A DNA stretch of 35,659 nucleotides from NCBI GenBank assembly GCA_964552195.1, contig CAZKFM010000018.1, positions 1 to 35,659 on the forward strand. The letters run 5' to 3'. The notes beneath the pieces were generated by a model. The model did no database searches. It was not told the DNA's origin and worked only from the letters and a program-made list of their open reading frames with translations. The DNA comes from CAZKAP01 sp964552195. Its GTDB lineage: Bacteria; Bacteroidota; Bacteroidia; Flavobacteriales; Flavobacteriaceae. Every line of letters starts with the position of its first letter. Within the stretch, counting starts at the first letter, position 1. A program made the translations under genes and the position numbers. Below, piece after piece: positions 34,098 through 35,659 of this stretch.

Positions 34098-35398
34098 TGA
34101 TTACAACTGCTTACGTCAATATTTGGAACGAGCGAGTTGGTGCAGTTGCTTGGAATGAGCATGATGGAACAGCATCATTTGAGTATGATCCTGATTTCAT
34201 TGAAACCGGATTGGACTTATCCCCTATCATGATGCCCTTGGGTGGGTCTCGCAATTACAGATTCCCAGATCATCGCAACACAACTACGTTTAAAGGTTTG
34301 CCAGGAATGCTCGCTGATGTGCTACCAGACAAGTATGGAAACGCACTGATCAATCAATGGCTCGTAAAGAACAACAGGCCGGCCAATAGTATTAATCCAG
34401 TTGAAACCCTGTGCTTCATTGGTGAAAGAGCGATGGGTGCGCTGGAGTTTGAGCCGACTGTACCTAAGATCAAAGGCCACTCCATTAAGCTTGAAATGAA
34501 TGAATTGATTGACATTACATCAAAGATTCTTTCAGGTCGACAAGAGTTTCTCACCAATCTCCAGCCAGATCAGGAAAAAGCCTTACAAGCGATTTTTAAA
34601 ATCGGAACATCTGCCGGTGGAGCAAGAGCAAAGGCATTGATTGAATTCAATAAAGGGACTCACGAGATTAGAAGTGGCCAGGCCAATGCTCCAAAGGGTT
34701 TTGATCATTATCTGATCAAGTTTGATGGGATTGAAGATGAACAGTTTGGCACGTCAAGAGGATATGGACGAGTTGAAATGGCCTATTATAAAATGGCTAT
34801 TGATGCAGGAATTGAAATGATGGAAAGTGAGTTACTTGAAGAAAATGGCCGGGCACACTTCACGACTAAAAGGTTTGACCGGGTACATGGAAAGGGTAAA
34901 ATTCATGTCCAGTCTTTCTGTGCAATGCGTCACTATGACTTCAAAGATATTAATATATACTCCTATGAAGACTTATTTGAGACAATGAGGCTTCTTGTAT
35001 TGCCCTACCCTCAAGCAGAGCAGTTATTCAGGAGAATGGTGTTCAATGTTATTGCTCGAAACTGCGATGACCACACCAAGAATTTTGCCTTTATTATGGA
35101 TAAAAGTGGAGAATGGTCACTTTCTCCAGCCTTTGACATCTGTCATGCATATCGACCATCCAGCACATGGGTTAGTCAACATTGCTTGAGCGTTAATGGT
35201 AAAAGGAATAACATTGAAAGATCAGACTTGCTTGAGGTGTCAAGAAAAATGAATATTAAAGGAGCAAGTGAGATCATTGATCATGTTGATCAGGTGATTG
35301 ACAGGTGGAAAGAATATGCAGATGATCAGAAAGTTGATCCAGAGTTAAGGAATGCTATCGATAGTACACTTATTAGAATGAATAAAGCTAAAGCATGA
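34097..35398 (+). CDS. hipA: HipA-type serine/threonine kinase toxin
   Basis: A 433-residue protein, the same size as E. coli HipA. It has the N-terminal coupler domain (about 1-115: GTASFEYDPDF, LPDKYGNALI, IGERAMGALEF) and the kinase part with the P-loop GTSAGGARAKAL (170-181; S172 is the candidate autophosphorylated serine and K179 the ATP-binding lysine). The catalytic loop NCDDHTKN has D324 and N329, and the metal-binding D347 lies in SPAFD, at the 23-residue spacing seen in E. coli (D309/D332). Members phosphorylate aminoacyl-tRNA synthetases such as GltX, stopping translation and causing dormancy; the target here is unknown. All key residues are present. Confidence 0.92.
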   Translation: MITTAYVNIWNERVGAVAWNEHDGTASFEYDPDFIETGLDLSPIMMPLGGSRNYRFPDHRNTTTFKGLPGMLADVLPDKYGNALINQWLVKNNRPANSINPVETLCFIGERAMGALEFEPTVPKIKGHSIKLEMNELIDITSKILSGRQEFLTNLQPDQEKALQAIFKIGTSAGGARAKALIEFNKGTHEIRSGQANAPKGFDHYLIKFDGIEDEQFGTSRGYGRVEMAYYKMAIDAGIEMMESELLEENGRAHFTTKRFDRVHGKGKIHVQSFCAMRHYDFKDINIYSYEDLFETMRLLVLPYPQAEQLFRRMVFNVIARNCDDHTKNFAFIMDKSGEWSLSPAFDICHAYRPSSTWVSQHCLSVNGKRNNIERSDLLEVSRKMNIKGASEIIDHVDQVIDRWKEYADDQKVDPELRNAIDSTLIRMNKAKA

Positions 35399-35433
35399 TG
35401 GAAATAGAACAAGAAACCGGACAATCAGTTAAG

Positions 35434-35631
35434 CTAAGCTGCCAGTTTTAGGAAGGATTCCTTTTCAAAAACGCTCTCAGATTTATCCAAAAACTCCCGC
35501 TTCCATTGACTGATTTGATTGGGATGAACCTGGTATTTCTGAGCCAGCTCAGCCATGGTCGATTGCTCTTTCAGAGCGGATAAAACCACTTTGGTTTTGA
35601 ATGCCTGGCTATTTCGGAGTGATGGTGCCAC
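35434..35631 (-). pseudogene. IS3-family OrfA fragment, both ends altered
   Basis: A 65-codon frame with an HTH_Tnp_1 core (LRNSQAFKTKVVLSALKEQST, LAQKYQVHPNQISQWKREFL), clearly an IS3 OrfA. It is shorter than the usual ~90-95 residues: after VFEKE it runs into SFLKLAA and stops, losing the C-terminal zipper. Its start is a GTG inside a GTGGCACCA repeat, so the normal start has been replaced too. It differs from the OrfA at 3829-4104. No OrfB follows (the stop is at 35434-35436, then the hipA side), so it is a relic. Confidence 0.7.
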
Positions 35632-35654
35632 CTGTTTCGGTCAAATGGTGCCAC
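35609..35654. repeat. Two imperfect 23-bp direct repeats, possible IS21-type end
   Basis: Units 35609-35631 and 35632-35654 are both CT-x-TTTCGG-xxxx-ATGGTGCCAC and differ only at one early base and four central bases. Adjacent short repeats like these are typical of the multiple terminal repeats that IS21-family transposases bind, but the rest of such an element would lie beyond the window. Low to moderate confidence in the assignment, high in the repeat itself. Confidence 0.6.
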
Positions 35655-35659
35655 TTTGA

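Overview
The window looks like the chromosome of a member of the Bacteroidota, most likely a marine Flavobacteriaceae. The evidence is a gldF-gldG gliding-motility pair, a secreted giant with a type IX secretion (T9SS)-like C-terminus, phoH-purC and dnaN in flavobacterial style, promoters that fit the Bacteroidota pattern (TTG/TTTG then TAnnTTTG), and the near absence of Shine-Dalgarno sequences. The species cannot be fixed from the sequence.

Region 1 (about 1-6.0 kb) is an AT-rich, variable-looking edge of a surface-polysaccharide locus. It holds a MurJ/Wzx-type flippase and a GT4 glycosyltransferase (minus strand), an apparently intact IS3-family element with inverted repeats, a decayed fragment of a second IS3 transposase, and another GT4 glycosyltransferase (plus strand).

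Region 2 (about 6.0-15.0 kb) is the sugar-nucleotide and export core. UDP-glucose 6-dehydrogenase and a UDP-glucuronate 4-epimerase run on the minus strand (UDP-Glc to UDP-GlcA to UDP-GalA). Diverging from them on the plus strand are a PLP aminotransferase, a PglF/WbpM-like 4,6-dehydratase, a Wza-like outer-membrane export lipoprotein and a Wzc-like chain-length/tyrosine-kinase protein, closed by a strong terminator.

Region 3 (about 15.0-25.0 kb) is dominated by one 2992-residue secreted multidomain protein: beta-propeller, calcium-type repeats, lectin-like fold, two malectin domains, Kelch repeats, an Ig-like domain interrupted by a carbohydrate-binding-like module, seven PKD domains and a T9SS-like tail. 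It lies between the Wzc-like kinase and a PHP-type YwqE/CpsB-like tyrosine phosphatase, so a large, probably sugar-binding surface protein is embedded in the polysaccharide export locus.

Region 4 (about 25.1-33.4 kb) is ordinary core genome: purC and phoH (minus); a SAM hydroxide adenosyltransferase-family gene, a small ABM-domain gene, gldF, gldG, dnaN and mnmE (plus).

Region 5 (33.45 kb to the end) is accessory and AT-rich. It begins exactly at the conserved 3' end of mnmE, a known integration site for genomic islands in other bacteria. It carries an unrecognised 54-codon open frame, a hipBA-type toxin-antitoxin pair preceded by three copies of a 20-bp palindromic operator (ATGATG-N8-CATCAT), and broken IS material at the window edge. 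No integrase, tRNA, rRNA or CRISPR array was seen.
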